Below, one piece after another: positions 24,847-33,855 of a stretch of DNA of 64,000 bases. The DNA is taken from the NCBI RefSeq assembly GCF_900230195.1, contig NZ_OCNE01000005.1, positions 1-64,000 on the forward strand, read 5' to 3'. The translations under genes and the position numbers were made by a program. Under the pieces are notes generated by a model, which had not been told where the DNA came from, made no database searches, and was given only the letters and a program-made list of their open reading frames with translations. The DNA is from Streptomyces zhaozhouensis. GTDB lineage: Bacteria; Actinomycetota; Actinomycetes; Streptomycetales; Streptomycetaceae. The number at the start of each line of letters is the position of its first letter. Positions within the stretch are counted from its first letter, which is position 1.

Positions 24847-26445
24847 ATGCACCTCCGAAGACCGCACGGCCTGCGGGGCCTCGGCGCCGCCGCACTGGTC
24901 GTGGTGTTGGCCGCGCTCTCCCTGGTCGCCCTGCCGGCGTCCAGCGCCAGGGCCGCCTCGATCGACACCAACGCCTGGTACGTCCTGGTCAACCGGCACA
25001 GCGGCAAGGCACTGGACGTCTACGACCTGGCGACCGAGGACGGGGCGCCGCTCGTCCAGTGGTCCCGCAACGACGGGGCCTGGCAGCAGTGGCAGTTCGT
25101 CGACTCCGGGGACGGCAGCTACCGGCTGCGCTCCCGGCACAGCGGCAAGGTGGTCGAGATCGCCGGCGCGTCCACCGCCGACGGCGCCGACGTGCGGCAG
25201 TGGTCCGACGACAACGGCGCCCACCAGCGCTTCTCCGTGGCCGACTCCGGCGACGGCTATGTGCGGCTGCTCAACCGCAACAGCGGCAAGGCGCTTGAGG
25301 TCTGGGAGTGGTCGGCCGCCGACGGCGGGCGGCTCTCGCAGTACTCCGACCTCGGCGGCGCCAACCAGCAGTGGTCGCTGGTGCCGGTGGCCGCGAGCTG
25401 CGGCGCCGGGACCTACCACGCGGAGGTCACGCGGAGCGGCGACACCTGGACCGCCCGCCGGGGCGGCGGCACCGTCTACACCGGCGACAGTATGCGGGAC
25501 GCCGCCCAGGCGGCGGTCGACGCGCTCACACCGAACCGTTCCACGAGGGAACGCGTGGTGGTGCGCGGCTCCGGGACGTTCCAGGCCAACACCCGTGTCT
25601 CGCTGCCCAGTCACACCGCGATCGACGTGTGCGGCACCATCGACGTCACGGGCGCCACCGCGACCGACCACGCGCCGATCTACTCCCGGGGCACCACCGA
25701 CATCGAGGTCGGCCACCTCACCCTCACCGGCGCCCCGCTCTACGGGATCTTCCTGCGCGACGCGAGCGACGTGGTCCTCGGCGAGATCGACATGCGGCTG
25801 ACCGGCGGCCTCGGCGTGCGCGTCGACAACCACGGGAACCGCGCCGAGCGTGCGACCAACGTGCGCGTCAACAGCCTGTACGTCTCCGGGGCGGGCAGCC
25901 ACGCGCTGGAGACCTACGGGGTCGACGGGCTGAGCGTCGGCACGGTCACCGCGCGGGACGTCGGGGAGTCAGGCGTGCTGCTCAACGACACGATCAACGC
26001 CTCGGTCAGCCGCGTGGACGCCGAGAACGCGGGCGGCGGCACCGGCTACGCCGCGTTCCGGATGGCCAACCGCAACGGCCGGATCGCCGACGGCTACCCC
26101 ACCAACGTCCGCGTCGGCGAGGTGATCGCGCGCGGTGGCGGGCGCGGCGTCTTCTGCGTCTCGGAGAGCGGCGGCGCCGTCATCGACCGGATCACGCTGA
26201 CCCACACCGGCAACAACGCGATCCTGATCGAGAACTGCTACAACGTCGACATCGCCGCCCAGGGCGGCACGGTCACCGGCGGCGGCGAGGTCCGTCTCGC
26301 GGCCCGCTCGGAGTTCCCCAACAACCGCGACATCACCCTGCGGAACCTCACGCTCAACGACACGGCGCTGCGCGAGAGTCCGTGCGGGCAGAACATCAGC
26401 TACCAGAACCTGACCCTCAACAACAGCAGCCGCGACACCTGCTGA
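24847..26445 (+). CDS. Secreted ricin-type lectin / right-handed beta-helix protein
   Basis: 532 residues from ATG 24847 (AAGGAG ribosome site). Signal peptide about 1-36. Residues 40-180 form a ricin B-type beta-trefoil with three repeats (NRHSGKALDVYD, SRHSGKVVEIAG, NRNSGKALEVWE, each followed by a QW-like strand). From about 185 to the end is a parallel beta-helix of pectate-lyase-like repeats (TTDIEVGHLTLTGAPLYGIFLRDASDVVLGEIDM in part), with Asn ladders near the C-terminus and four cysteines. The lectin probably targets a polysaccharide and the helix may cleave or bind it. No catalytic residues can be assigned. Confidence 0.88.
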   Translation: MHLRRPHGLRGLGAAALVVVLAALSLVALPASSARAASIDTNAWYVLVNRHSGKALDVYDLATEDGAPLVQWSRNDGAWQQWQFVDSGDGSYRLRSRHSGKVVEIAGASTADGADVRQWSDDNGAHQRFSVADSGDGYVRLLNRNSGKALEVWEWSAADGGRLSQYSDLGGANQQWSLVPVAASCGAGTYHAEVTRSGDTWTARRGGGTVYTGDSMRDAAQAAVDALTPNRSTRERVVVRGSGTFQANTRVSLPSHTAIDVCGTIDVTGATATDHAPIYSRGTTDIEVGHLTLTGAPLYGIFLRDASDVVLGEIDMRLTGGLGVRVDNHGNRAERATNVRVNSLYVSGAGSHALETYGVDGLSVGTVTARDVGESGVLLNDTINASVSRVDAENAGGGTGYAAFRMANRNGRIADGYPTNVRVGEVIARGGGRGVFCVSESGGAVIDRITLTHTGNNAILIENCYNVDIAAQGGTVTGGGEVRLAARSEFPNNRDITLRNLTLNDTALRESPCGQNISYQNLTLNNSSRDTC

Positions 26446-26452
26446 GACGGCC

Positions 26453-26493
26453 CCGCGCGGCGCCGGGCCACCGCCCGCCCCGGCGCCGCGCGG
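26453..26493 (+). terminator. Terminator after the lectin/beta-helix gene
   Basis: A 15-bp stem (26453-26467 with 26479-26493) and 11-base loop start 8 bases after the stop codon at 26445. Confidence 0.8.
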
Positions 26494-26534
26494 TCCGGCC
26501 CCCGTTGTCAGTGGGGGCTGAGAGCATCCTCGGC

Positions 26535-27560
26535 ATGAGACTCGTGCGCACCACCCCGCCGCGACCGGTCGATGTCGCGGCGCTCTTTCCCCCGCTGGCT
26601 CCGCTGGCCCGCGAGGCGACCCGGCTGCATCCGCGCCCCGGGTCCCCCTCGGCGCGCGACAGCTCGGTCGGCGGGCCGCTGCTGTGGCCGGCCGACGAGC
26701 CGTGGCCGCACTGCGCCACACCGCATCCGGACGCGAACGAGGTGCTGCGGCAGGTGCGACAGGAGCGGCGCGCCCGGAGGGACGGCGCCGCGGGCGGGGT
26801 GGTGTGGGAGCCGGAGGCGGCCCCCGCGGAGGACGACGAGGACATCGAGTGGCCAGAAGGACCGGTCCCCCTGCTGCCCGTGGCGCAGTTGTTCCTGCGG
26901 GACGTGCCCTTCCCGCGCCCGCACGGGCGGGCCGACGCCGATCTGCTCCAGGTGCTGTGGTGCCCCTTCGAACACCCGGAGACGTACCTGCCCGGGACCG
27001 CGCTGTTCTGGCGGTCGTCGGCCGACATCACCGACGTCCTGGTCGCACCGCCGGAGCCGACCCGGGTGGAGTTCGACTTCCTCGTGCCGGAGCCGTGCGT
27101 GCTGGCGCCGGAGCGGGTGGTCGAGTACCCCGGCCCCATGGAGTTGGACCGGGAGCTTCGGGAACGGCTCGCCGACCCGGACGCGTGGCGGGCGGCCGGC
27201 GCCGGGGTGGACGGCGCCCCCGCGTCCCATCCGGAGTCGTTCTACCACCGTCAGCTGTCCGTCGCCCCCGGCTGGAAGGTCGGCGGCTGGCCCTCGTGGG
27301 GGTACACCGATCCGGTCCCCCGGCTCTGCCCCGCCTGCGGTGCGGGCATGGACCCGCTGCTGACCATCGCCACGTTCGAGTGGGACGGCGACCAGCACGG
27401 CTGGGTCCCGTACGAGGACCAGGCCACCGCTTCCGACGCTCGGGGCGCGCGCGTGGATCCCCGGCGGCCGACGGCGGTCCAGATAGGCAGCGGCCACCGG
27501 CAGCAGCTCTACGTCTGTCCGGTCGCGCCGGAGCACCCGCACGTCGAGCTGATGCAGTAG
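26535..27560 (+). CDS. DUF1963-like (YwqG-type) protein
   Basis: 341 residues from ATG 26535; longer upstream frames overlap the terminator and have no ribosome site. Segments SSVGGPLLWPADEPWPHC, PLLPVAQLFLRDVPFP, LLQVLWCPFEHP and VGGWPSWGYTDPVPRLCPACGAGMDPLLTIATFEWDG (quoted in part) follow the pattern of DUF1963/YwqG proteins, including a CPxCG pair that could bind metal. The family is widespread in Streptomyces and has no established function. It converges on the aldo/keto reductase. Confidence 0.75.
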   Translation: MRLVRTTPPRPVDVAALFPPLAPLAREATRLHPRPGSPSARDSSVGGPLLWPADEPWPHCATPHPDANEVLRQVRQERRARRDGAAGGVVWEPEAAPAEDDEDIEWPEGPVPLLPVAQLFLRDVPFPRPHGRADADLLQVLWCPFEHPETYLPGTALFWRSSADITDVLVAPPEPTRVEFDFLVPEPCVLAPERVVEYPGPMELDRELRERLADPDAWRAAGAGVDGAPASHPESFYHRQLSVAPGWKVGGWPSWGYTDPVPRLCPACGAGMDPLLTIATFEWDGDQHGWVPYEDQATASDARGARVDPRRPTAVQIGSGHRQQLYVCPVAPEHPHVELMQ

Positions 27561-27610
27561 CCGACCGAACGGCCGCCGTCCGCGCGCGGTGCCCCGGGGG
27601 TGCCGCGGCG

Positions 27611-28606
27611 TCAGTTGCCGACGCCGAGCCCCGCCATGAAGGCGGACGGGTAGCGGTCGCCCCGGGCCGTGCCGCGTGGGACGGCCTGTTCGATGGCCGC
27701 GAGGTCGTCGGGGGTCAGGGTCAGCTCGGCGGCCGGGAGGGCCTCGGTGAGCCGCTCGCGGCTGCGGGCGCCGACCAGGGGCACGATGTCCTCGCCCCGG
27801 GAGGCGACCCAGGCGATGGCGAGTTGGGCGACGGTGCAGCCCTTCGCGGTGGCGACGGCGCGCAACGCCTCGACGAGGGCGAGGTTGTGCTCCACGTTGC
27901 CCTCGGCGAACCGGGGCACGTGCGCGCGGGCGTCGCCGGGGCCCGCGCTGTGGCCGGCGGACCAGTGGCCGGAGATCAGCCCCCGGCCGAGCACGCCGTA
28001 GGCGGTCATGCCGATGCCCAACTCCCGGAGCGTCGGCAGCACTTCCGGCTCGACCGCGCGGGAGAGCAGCGAGTACTCGATCTGGAGGTCGACGACCGGG
28101 TGCACGGCGTGGGCGCGGCGGACGGTGGCCGCGTCGACCTCGGAGAGCCCGAGGTGGCGGACGTGGCCGGCGTCGATCAGTTCCTTGACGGCGCCGACGG
28201 TCTCCTCGAAGGGCACGTTCGGGTCGGCCCTGGCGGGCCGGTAGATGTCGACGTGGTCGGTGCCCAGCCGGGTCAGGGTGTGGGCGAGGAAGTTGCGCAC
28301 CGCCTCCGGGCGGCCGTCCTGGCCGGCGAACCGCCCGTCGGGCGCCATCAGCACCCCGAACTTGACGCTCAGCGTGTACTCCTCGCGCCTCCGGCCGCGC
28401 AGTGCCTCGGCCAGCAGCAGCTCGTTGTGTCCGGTGCCGTAGAAGTCGCCGGTGTCGATGAGGGTGACGCCGGCGTCCAGCGCGGCGTGGACGGTGGCGA
28501 CGCTCTCGGCGCGGTCGCTCGGCCCGTAGGCGCCGGACATGGCCATGGCGCCGAGGCCGAGCGTCGCGACGTTCGGGCCGCCGTTGCCCAGGGTTCGGGT
28601 CCGCAT
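27611..28606 (-). CDS. Aldo/keto reductase
   Basis: 331 residues from ATG 28606, a (beta/alpha)8 NAD(P)H-dependent carbonyl reductase. Catalytic Asp and Tyr are in LIDTGDFYGTG, and Lys in LSVKFG. The position usually held by the catalytic His reads YRPARADP, as in a subfamily where YQPAR replaces the His-containing motif. Cofactor region VPLVGARSRERLTEAL. It is divergent from the XRE regulator at 28754, a frequent pairing suggesting that the regulator controls it. The substrate is unknown. Confidence 0.92.
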   Translation of the reverse strand: MRTRTLGNGGPNVATLGLGAMAMSGAYGPSDRAESVATVHAALDAGVTLIDTGDFYGTGHNELLLAEALRGRRREEYTLSVKFGVLMAPDGRFAGQDGRPEAVRNFLAHTLTRLGTDHVDIYRPARADPNVPFEETVGAVKELIDAGHVRHLGLSEVDAATVRRAHAVHPVVDLQIEYSLLSRAVEPEVLPTLRELGIGMTAYGVLGRGLISGHWSAGHSAGPGDARAHVPRFAEGNVEHNLALVEALRAVATAKGCTVAQLAIAWVASRGEDIVPLVGARSRERLTEALPAAELTLTPDDLAAIEQAVPRGTARGDRYPSAFMAGLGVGN

Positions 28607-28753
28607 GAGGTGCTCCTTCTCGGTGGTGGCGCGGTCTCGCCGCGTGTTCCGGTCGTCACCCTGCCGGAGGCGGCGGGCGGGCGGGAGCGGAGCGTCGATC
28701 GTGGGAGCGGCGCTCCCTGGCTGGGGGCGCGCCGGGCGCGGGAGGATGGCCGC

Positions 28754-29608
28754 ATGGAACGTGAGCAGTTGGCCGACTTCCTGCGCCGGCGTCGGGAGGC
28801 GATCCGTCCGGCGGAGGTCGGGGTGGCCGAGGGGCCCAGGCGGCGGACCCGTGGCCTGCGGCGGGAGGAGGTCGCGATGCTGGCGGGGATGTCGGTGGAC
28901 TACGTGGTGCGCCTGGAGCAGGGCCGCAGCAGTCAGCCGTCGACGCAGTTGCTGGGCGCGTTGGCCAGGGCGCTGCGGCTGTCGGACGACGAGCGGACGC
29001 ACCTCTTCCATCTGGCCGGGCACCGTCCGCCGCCGGCCGAGGGGGTGGCGCGGCTGGCGCGGGCGGGGCTGGTGCGGATGCTGGACCTGCTGGACACCCC
29101 GGCGATGATCCTCTCCGACCTGGGCGAGGTGCTGGCGCAGAACCGGATGTCGGTGCTGTTGACGGGTGGGCTGACGGGTTTCGAGGGCGAGCGGCGGTAT
29201 CTGGCGTACCGGTGGTTCACGGAGGGGGCGGGCGACGGTCTTCCGCCGGAGGAGCGGGAGCGGCACACCAGGGAGCTGGTGGCGGACCTGCGGGCGGCGG
29301 CGGGGCGGCGGGCGGGTGATCCGGAGGTGGAGCGGCTGGTGGCGCGGCTGCGCGAGGCGAGCGGCGAGTTCCGGCTGCGGTGGGCCGAGCACGAGGTCGC
29401 GGTGCGACGGGCGGACCGCAAGACGGTGACGCACCCGGAGGTGGGACGGGTGGTGATGGACTGCGAGACGCTGGTCACGCCGGACCAGCGGCAGTTGCTG
29501 CTGGTGCTGACGCCCGCGGACGACGAGGCGCGGGAGCGTCTTGAGCTGCTGCGGGTGGTGGGCGTGGAGGAGTTCCCCGCCGGCCCCGCGGGCGCGGCCG
29601 GGCGGTGA
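28754..29608 (+). CDS. XRE-family regulator with MmyB-like ligand-binding domain
   Basis: 284 residues from ATG 28754. N-terminal helix-turn-helix (LRREEVAMLAGMSVDYVVRLEQGR, about residues 35-60) followed by an MmyB-like sensing domain (DTPAMILSDLGEVLAQNRMS, then RYLAYRWFTE and HPEVGRVVMDCETL). This is a very common Streptomyces layout in which the regulator responds to a small hydrophobic ligand and controls a divergent oxidoreductase, here the aldo/keto reductase. The frame is open further upstream, but this ATG starts exactly at the conserved EREQLADFLRRRRE helix. Confidence 0.92.
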   Translation: MEREQLADFLRRRREAIRPAEVGVAEGPRRRTRGLRREEVAMLAGMSVDYVVRLEQGRSSQPSTQLLGALARALRLSDDERTHLFHLAGHRPPPAEGVARLARAGLVRMLDLLDTPAMILSDLGEVLAQNRMSVLLTGGLTGFEGERRYLAYRWFTEGAGDGLPPEERERHTRELVADLRAAAGRRAGDPEVERLVARLREASGEFRLRWAEHEVAVRRADRKTVTHPEVGRVVMDCETLVTPDQRQLLLVLTPADDEARERLELLRVVGVEEFPAGPAGAAGR

Positions 29609-29626
29609 GGGGCAGGCCGGGCGGGG

Positions 29627-31117
29627 TCAGCGCTCGGGCCGTCGCCGCGGGGCGTCCCCGGCGGGTGCGCGGGGCAGGGTGAGGGTGAACGCGGCCCCGC
29701 CGTCCGGGCGGTTGGCGGCGTTGAGGGTGCCGCCGTGCAGGCGGGCGTTCTCGGCGGCGATGGAGAGGCCGAGGCCGCTGCCCTCGCTGCGGGTCCTGGC
29801 GGCGTCGCCCTTGGCGAAGCGGTCGAAGACGTGCGGCAGGGTCTCGGGCGCGACGCCGGGTCCCTCGTCGGTGACGGTGACGGTCAGCCGCTCGGCGTCG
29901 GCGCGGGCCCGCACCTCGACGGCGGGGCGGGGTCCGCCGTGGCGCAGGGCGTTGCCGACGAGGTTGGCGAGGACGACGTCGAAGCGTCGGGCGTCCAGCC
30001 GGGCCGTGGTGGCGTCGGGCACGTCGACGCGGACGAGGTGGTGCCAGTGGCGGGCGGCGAGGGTTCTGGCGACGAGTTCGCCGACGTCGCACGCGTCGGC
30101 GTCCAGCCGGGCGGCGCCGGCGTCGAAGCGGGAGATCTCCATCAGGTCCTCGACCATCCGGGCCAGTTTGCGGGTCTCGTCGGCGACGAGGGAGAGGGCC
30201 TCGGCGGTCTCGGGGCTGAGCTCGTCGGACGCGGCGTCCTCGTCGAGGACCTCGGTGACGGCGGTCATGGCGGCCAGCGGGGTGCGCAGCTCGTGGGAGA
30301 CGTCGGCGGCGAACCGGCTGGCCCTGGCCTCCATGGCCCGCAGGGTCTCGGCGTCGGACTGGAGGGCGCCGGCCATGGTGTTGAACGTGCGGCCGAGGTC
30401 GGCGAGTTCGTCCTCGCCGGTCACCTCGATCCGGGTGTCCAGCTCGCCGTCGGCCATGCGTTCGGCGGCGGCGCGCAGCCGGCGGACCGGCCGCAGCACC
30501 CGGCGGGCGGCGAACAGCGCGGCGACGGCGGCGAGCAGCACGGCGGGCACGGCCCCGGCGCGGGCGGCGGGGACCAGGGTGGCGATGTCGGCCTCCTGCT
30601 CGGCCAGGGAGAACGAGGCGTGGACGACCACGCCCGTGGTCCGGTCGCCGTCGGCGGCGGAGCCGACGGGCAGCGCGACGGCGAGCCACATCTCCCCGTC
30701 GTGCCGGAAGCGCTGGGTCAGCGCGGTGGTGGCGGCGGGTGCCCGTTCGCGGAGCGCCTCGGGGAGGACGGGCGGGGTGCCGTCGCCGGTGACGGGGGCA
30801 CCGTCCTCGTGGGTGACGGCGGTGCGCCACTGCCGGGCGCCGGCGCCCTGGTCGAGTTGGAGGGCCAGGGCCCGCAGGTCGGTCTCGGCCGGCGCGGCGG
30901 GCAGGTCGGGCGCGAGGGCCTCGACGCGGGCGCGCAGGTCGGTCACCGCGCTGTCCTGGGCGCGCTCCAGGATGGCGGCGCGTGCCTGCCGGAAGGTGAC
31001 GGCGGCGGTGGTCAGCGCGCTGAGGACGGCGACCAGCAGAAAGGCCGCGACGATCCGCGCGCCGAGGCCGCGCGGCGGCAGGCGGCGGAGCGCGCCGCCG
31101 GGGGCCGCGCGGCTCAC
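29627..31117 (-). CDS. Two-component sensor histidine kinase
   Basis: 496 residues from GTG 31117. First membrane helix IVAAFLLVAVLSALTTAAV (about 20-40), an extracellular sensor region, a second helix AGAVPAVLLAAVAALFAA, a HAMP linker (RRLRAAAERMADGELDTRIEV), a dimerisation helix with phospho-acceptor His275 in ADVSHELRTPL, and an ATPase domain with N box NLVGNALRHGG, G1 DEGPGV and G2 GSGLGLSI. Its GTG overlaps the TGA of the response regulator (GTGA), so the two are coupled. The signal is unknown. Confidence 0.95.
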   Translation of the reverse strand: MSRAAPGGALRRLPPRGLGARIVAAFLLVAVLSALTTAAVTFRQARAAILERAQDSAVTDLRARVEALAPDLPAAPAETDLRALALQLDQGAGARQWRTAVTHEDGAPVTGDGTPPVLPEALRERAPAATTALTQRFRHDGEMWLAVALPVGSAADGDRTTGVVVHASFSLAEQEADIATLVPAARAGAVPAVLLAAVAALFAARRVLRPVRRLRAAAERMADGELDTRIEVTGEDELADLGRTFNTMAGALQSDAETLRAMEARASRFAADVSHELRTPLAAMTAVTEVLDEDAASDELSPETAEALSLVADETRKLARMVEDLMEISRFDAGAARLDADACDVGELVARTLAARHWHHLVRVDVPDATTARLDARRFDVVLANLVGNALRHGGPRPAVEVRARADAERLTVTVTDEGPGVAPETLPHVFDRFAKGDAARTRSEGSGLGLSIAAENARLHGGTLNAANRPDGGAAFTLTLPRAPAGDAPRRRPER

Positions 31118-31803
31118 AGCGGGCCGAACCGGTAGCCGAAGCCGCGCACGGTCTGCACGTAGCGCGGGGCGCGCGGGTCGTCCTCGGTCCTGGCGCGCAG
31201 CCGCATCACGCAGGCGTCGACGAGACGGACGTCGCCGTAGTAGCTGTGTTCCCAGACCTCTTCCAGGAGCTGCCGCCGGCTGAAGGTGGTGTCGGGTGAG
31301 GCGGAGAGGAAGAGCAGCAGCTTGAGTTCCGAGGGCGCGAGCGGGAGGGGGCGGCCGTTCTTGGTGACGCGCAGCGCGGCGCGGTCGATCTCCAGGTCGC
31401 CGTGGACGGTGCGGGCCGGCCCCTCGGGCGTGGGCTGGGCGGGGGCGACGCGGCGCAGCACGGCGCGCATCCGGGCCTCGATGACGGCGACGGCGGCGGG
31501 CTTGACGACGTAGTCGTCGGCGCCGGCCTCCAGGCCGACGACCACGTCGATGTCGTCGCCGCGCGCGGAGAGGATCACGATCGGCACCTGGCTGGTCTCG
31601 CGCACCCGGCGGCAGACCTCCAGGCCGCTGATGCCGGGGAGCATCAGGTCCAGCAGCACCAGTTCCGGCGGCGCGGCGTGCAGGGCCTCGACGCCGTCCT
31701 CCCCGGTGGCGACGGCCTCGACGAGGTGGCCGCGGCGCCGCAGGCCCAGCGACACACCGCGCCGCACGGCCGGGTCGTCCTCGATCAGCAGGACGCGGGT
31801 CAT
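31114..31803 (-). CDS. OmpR-family response regulator
   Basis: 229 residues from ATG 31803. Receiver domain with acidic pocket (LIEDD) and phospho-acceptor Asp52 in LLDLMLPG, conserved Lys in YVVKPAAV, then a winged-helix DNA-binding domain ending RYVQTVRGFGYRFGPL. Its stop overlaps the start of the histidine kinase. A lipoprotein gene precedes it on the same strand, so the order lipoprotein, regulator, kinase resembles the cseA-cseB-cseC arrangement, although no ECF sigma gene is adjacent here. Confidence 0.95.
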   Translation of the reverse strand: MTRVLLIEDDPAVRRGVSLGLRRRGHLVEAVATGEDGVEALHAAPPELVLLDLMLPGISGLEVCRRVRETSQVPIVILSARGDDIDVVVGLEAGADDYVVKPAAVAVIEARMRAVLRRVAPAQPTPEGPARTVHGDLEIDRAALRVTKNGRPLPLAPSELKLLLFLSASPDTTFSRRQLLEEVWEHSYYGDVRLVDACVMRLRARTEDDPRAPRYVQTVRGFGYRFGPL

Positions 31804-31862
31804 GGCGAACGCCTTCCTTTCGGCGGGTGTCGTGGTCTCGCCCGTTTCCGGTGGGCGGGTGT

Positions 31863-32429
31863 TCAGGGGAGCGCGCCGTCGGCGGCGCGCGGGGTGACGG
31901 TGCCGTCCTCGGCGCAGACGACCTCCCAGGGGGTGGGGCCGCCGTGCTCGTGGACGCGGACGACCACGCCCTGGGCGCGGCCCCCGGGGGCGGCGGCCGC
32001 GGTGCAGACCAGTTGGCTGACGGCGACGCTGTCCAGCTCGGCGATCGCCCAGGGCAGGCGGAGCTCGACGGCCCCGTCGCCCCGCTCGGCGACGGCCCGT
32101 TGGCCGTCGGCCGGCACCCGGGTGGTGAGGCCCCTGGCGCGCTCGGCGGCGTTGGGGCCGGCGAGCAGCGCGTCCAGCGCCGACTGCGGGTCGCTCTCGC
32201 CCCCGTGCGGGCGGGTGGCGGGCCAGACGCCCTGCCGGTGGGCGAAGTAGAGGCGGGTCACCTCGGAGCTCTCGGCCCCCGGGCCGACGGAGGCGGGCGG
32301 CCCCGCCTCCGTCGGCCCCGTCTCGGAGACCCCGCAGCCGGCGAGCGCGGCGGCGGCCAGGGCGCCGGCGGCGCACCGGGCGCGCCACGGCCGGCGCGGC
32401 CCCCGGCCGGGGGCGGTGTCAACGGCCAC
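31863..32429 (-). CDS. GerMN-like lipoprotein preceding a two-component system
   Basis: 188 residues from GTG 32429 (GGAGG ribosome site). A signal peptide ends in the lipobox LAGC, so the mature protein should be tethered to the outer face of the membrane. The body (SSEVTRLYFAHRQGVWPATRPHG, DALLAGPNAAERARGLTTRVP, ELRLPWAIAELDSVAVSQLVCTAAA) follows the pattern of the GerMN domain. It lies 59 bp upstream of the response regulator and may modulate the sensor kinase, as lipoproteins do in comparable Streptomyces systems (inference). Confidence 0.78.
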   Translation of the reverse strand: MAVDTAPGRGPRRPWRARCAAGALAAAALAGCGVSETGPTEAGPPASVGPGAESSEVTRLYFAHRQGVWPATRPHGGESDPQSALDALLAGPNAAERARGLTTRVPADGQRAVAERGDGAVELRLPWAIAELDSVAVSQLVCTAAAAPGGRAQGVVVRVHEHGGPTPWEVVCAEDGTVTPRAADGALP

Positions 32430-32486
32430 GCGTCGCCTCCTCGTCGCTCCGCCGGGCGCGGGGTGCCGGCGGCGCGGGGTCGTGGT

Positions 32487-33761
32487 TCACAGGGTGGTCA
32501 ACCGTTCCACGTCGACCGTTCCGGCGCCGGCGTCGGGGCGGGGTACGGCCAGCCACAGGGCGGTGGCGGCCAGCGCGGCGAGGCCGAGCGCCAGCCAGCC
32601 GCGCCGCCCCCTGGCCCAGCCGGCGCGGAACCGGACGGGGTCCTCCACCCAGCGTCTGGACAGTATCGCGGCGGTCAGCGACAGTCCGAGCGCCAGGGTG
32701 GTGCGCCCCCACCCGCCGGGCCCTTCGAGCGTCGTGGGCAGCAGCGCGTAGACGGGCCAGTGCCACAGGTAGAGGCCGTAGGACACCTCCCCCAGCCGTC
32801 GGGGGGCGCGGGCGCCGAGGAGCCGGCCGGCGCCGTGGTCGGGGGCGGCGGCGAGGAGCGCGATCAGCAGCGCGGCGGCGAGGGAGTGCAGGAACATGCC
32901 GCCCCGGTAGAGGCCGGGGGCGTCGTGGCCGTCGAGCAGCAGCCAGCTCAGGAGCAGCCCGCCGGCCAGCGCGGCGCCGAGCGCCCGTGCCGCCGGGCGC
33001 GGCACGCGGCCGAGGGCGGCGCGCGCGGGCGCGGTGGCGGCGGCGGAGCCGAGCAGCAGCGCGAACGCCCTGGTGTCGGTGCCCTCGTAGGCGCGGGTGG
33101 TGTCGACAGCGTGCGCGAGGTGTGCCATCAGCGCCACCGAGAGCAGGGCGCCGGTCACGGCGAGGGCGGCGACGGCGCGTGGCCCGAGGCGGCGCGCGAG
33201 GAGGGCGACGAGCAGCGGCCACAGCAGGTAGAACTGCCACTCGACGGCGATGCTCCACAGCGGGGCGAAGAGCCGGGTCTCCGAGGAGCCCCAGTAGTCG
33301 AGCCGCTGGCCGATGTAGTGCCAGTTGACGCCCTGTCCGGCGACCCAGGGGGCGTCCGTGAGCGCGAACCGCAGTTGCGCGGGGGAGCCGAACGCCCAGG
33401 CCAGCAGCGGGGTCGCGACGAGCACGACGGCCAGTGCCGGCAGCAGGCGCCGGGCGCGGCGGCCCCAGAAGGCGGGCAGGTCGATCCGGCCGTGGCGCGC
33501 CGCCTCCTCCAGGAGGAGGCCGGTGATCAGGAAGCCGGAGAGCGCGAAGAAGAGGTCGACGCCGAGGAAGCCGCCCCCGAGGTGCCCCGCGTGGAAGAGC
33601 ACGACCGCGACGACGGCGACTCCGCGCAGTCCGTCGAGCGGGGCGATGTGCGGGCGGGCGCGGTGCGGGGGGTGCGCGGGCGGGCCCTCGCGCGCGTGCG
33701 TGTTCCTCGGCTCTGCGGGCTCCTCGGGGCCGGGCGGTGCGGTGGGGGACGACGCGGTCAT
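32487..33761 (-). CDS. Membrane acyltransferase (acyltransferase-3 / OafA family)
   Basis: 424 residues. A Pro-rich cytoplasmic N-terminus precedes the family signature HIAPLDGLRGVAVVAVVLFHAG, then GVDLFFALSGFLITGLLL, a conserved APLWSIAVEWQFYLLWPLL and about ten membrane helices, ending WHWPVYALLPTT and ILSRRWVEDPVRFR. These proteins transfer acyl groups across the membrane to extracytoplasmic sugars or lipids. The adjacent lipoprotein has an SGNH-hydrolase-like fold; in OatA-type O-acetyltransferases the two activities are fused, so this looks like a split pair modifying the envelope. Confidence 0.92.
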   Translation of the reverse strand: MTASSPTAPPGPEEPAEPRNTHAREGPPAHPPHRARPHIAPLDGLRGVAVVAVVLFHAGHLGGGFLGVDLFFALSGFLITGLLLEEAARHGRIDLPAFWGRRARRLLPALAVVLVATPLLAWAFGSPAQLRFALTDAPWVAGQGVNWHYIGQRLDYWGSSETRLFAPLWSIAVEWQFYLLWPLLVALLARRLGPRAVAALAVTGALLSVALMAHLAHAVDTTRAYEGTDTRAFALLLGSAAATAPARAALGRVPRPAARALGAALAGGLLLSWLLLDGHDAPGLYRGGMFLHSLAAALLIALLAAAPDHGAGRLLGARAPRRLGEVSYGLYLWHWPVYALLPTTLEGPGGWGRTTLALGLSLTAAILSRRWVEDPVRFRAGWARGRRGWLALGLAALAATALWLAVPRPDAGAGTVDVERLTTL

Positions 33762-33855
33762 GGGTGCTGTCCTCGGGTGGGTGGGCGGCGGGCCCCCGCG
33801 CGCCGTCGGGGGACGTGCGGCGGGGGCCGGCGCGGGCCGGGGTGGTGAACGGGGG

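Noticed and set aside
31863..32429. Lipoprotein considered as cseA
   Set aside because: The body fits a GerMN-like pattern and there is no adjacent sigE; gene order alone is not enough for the name.
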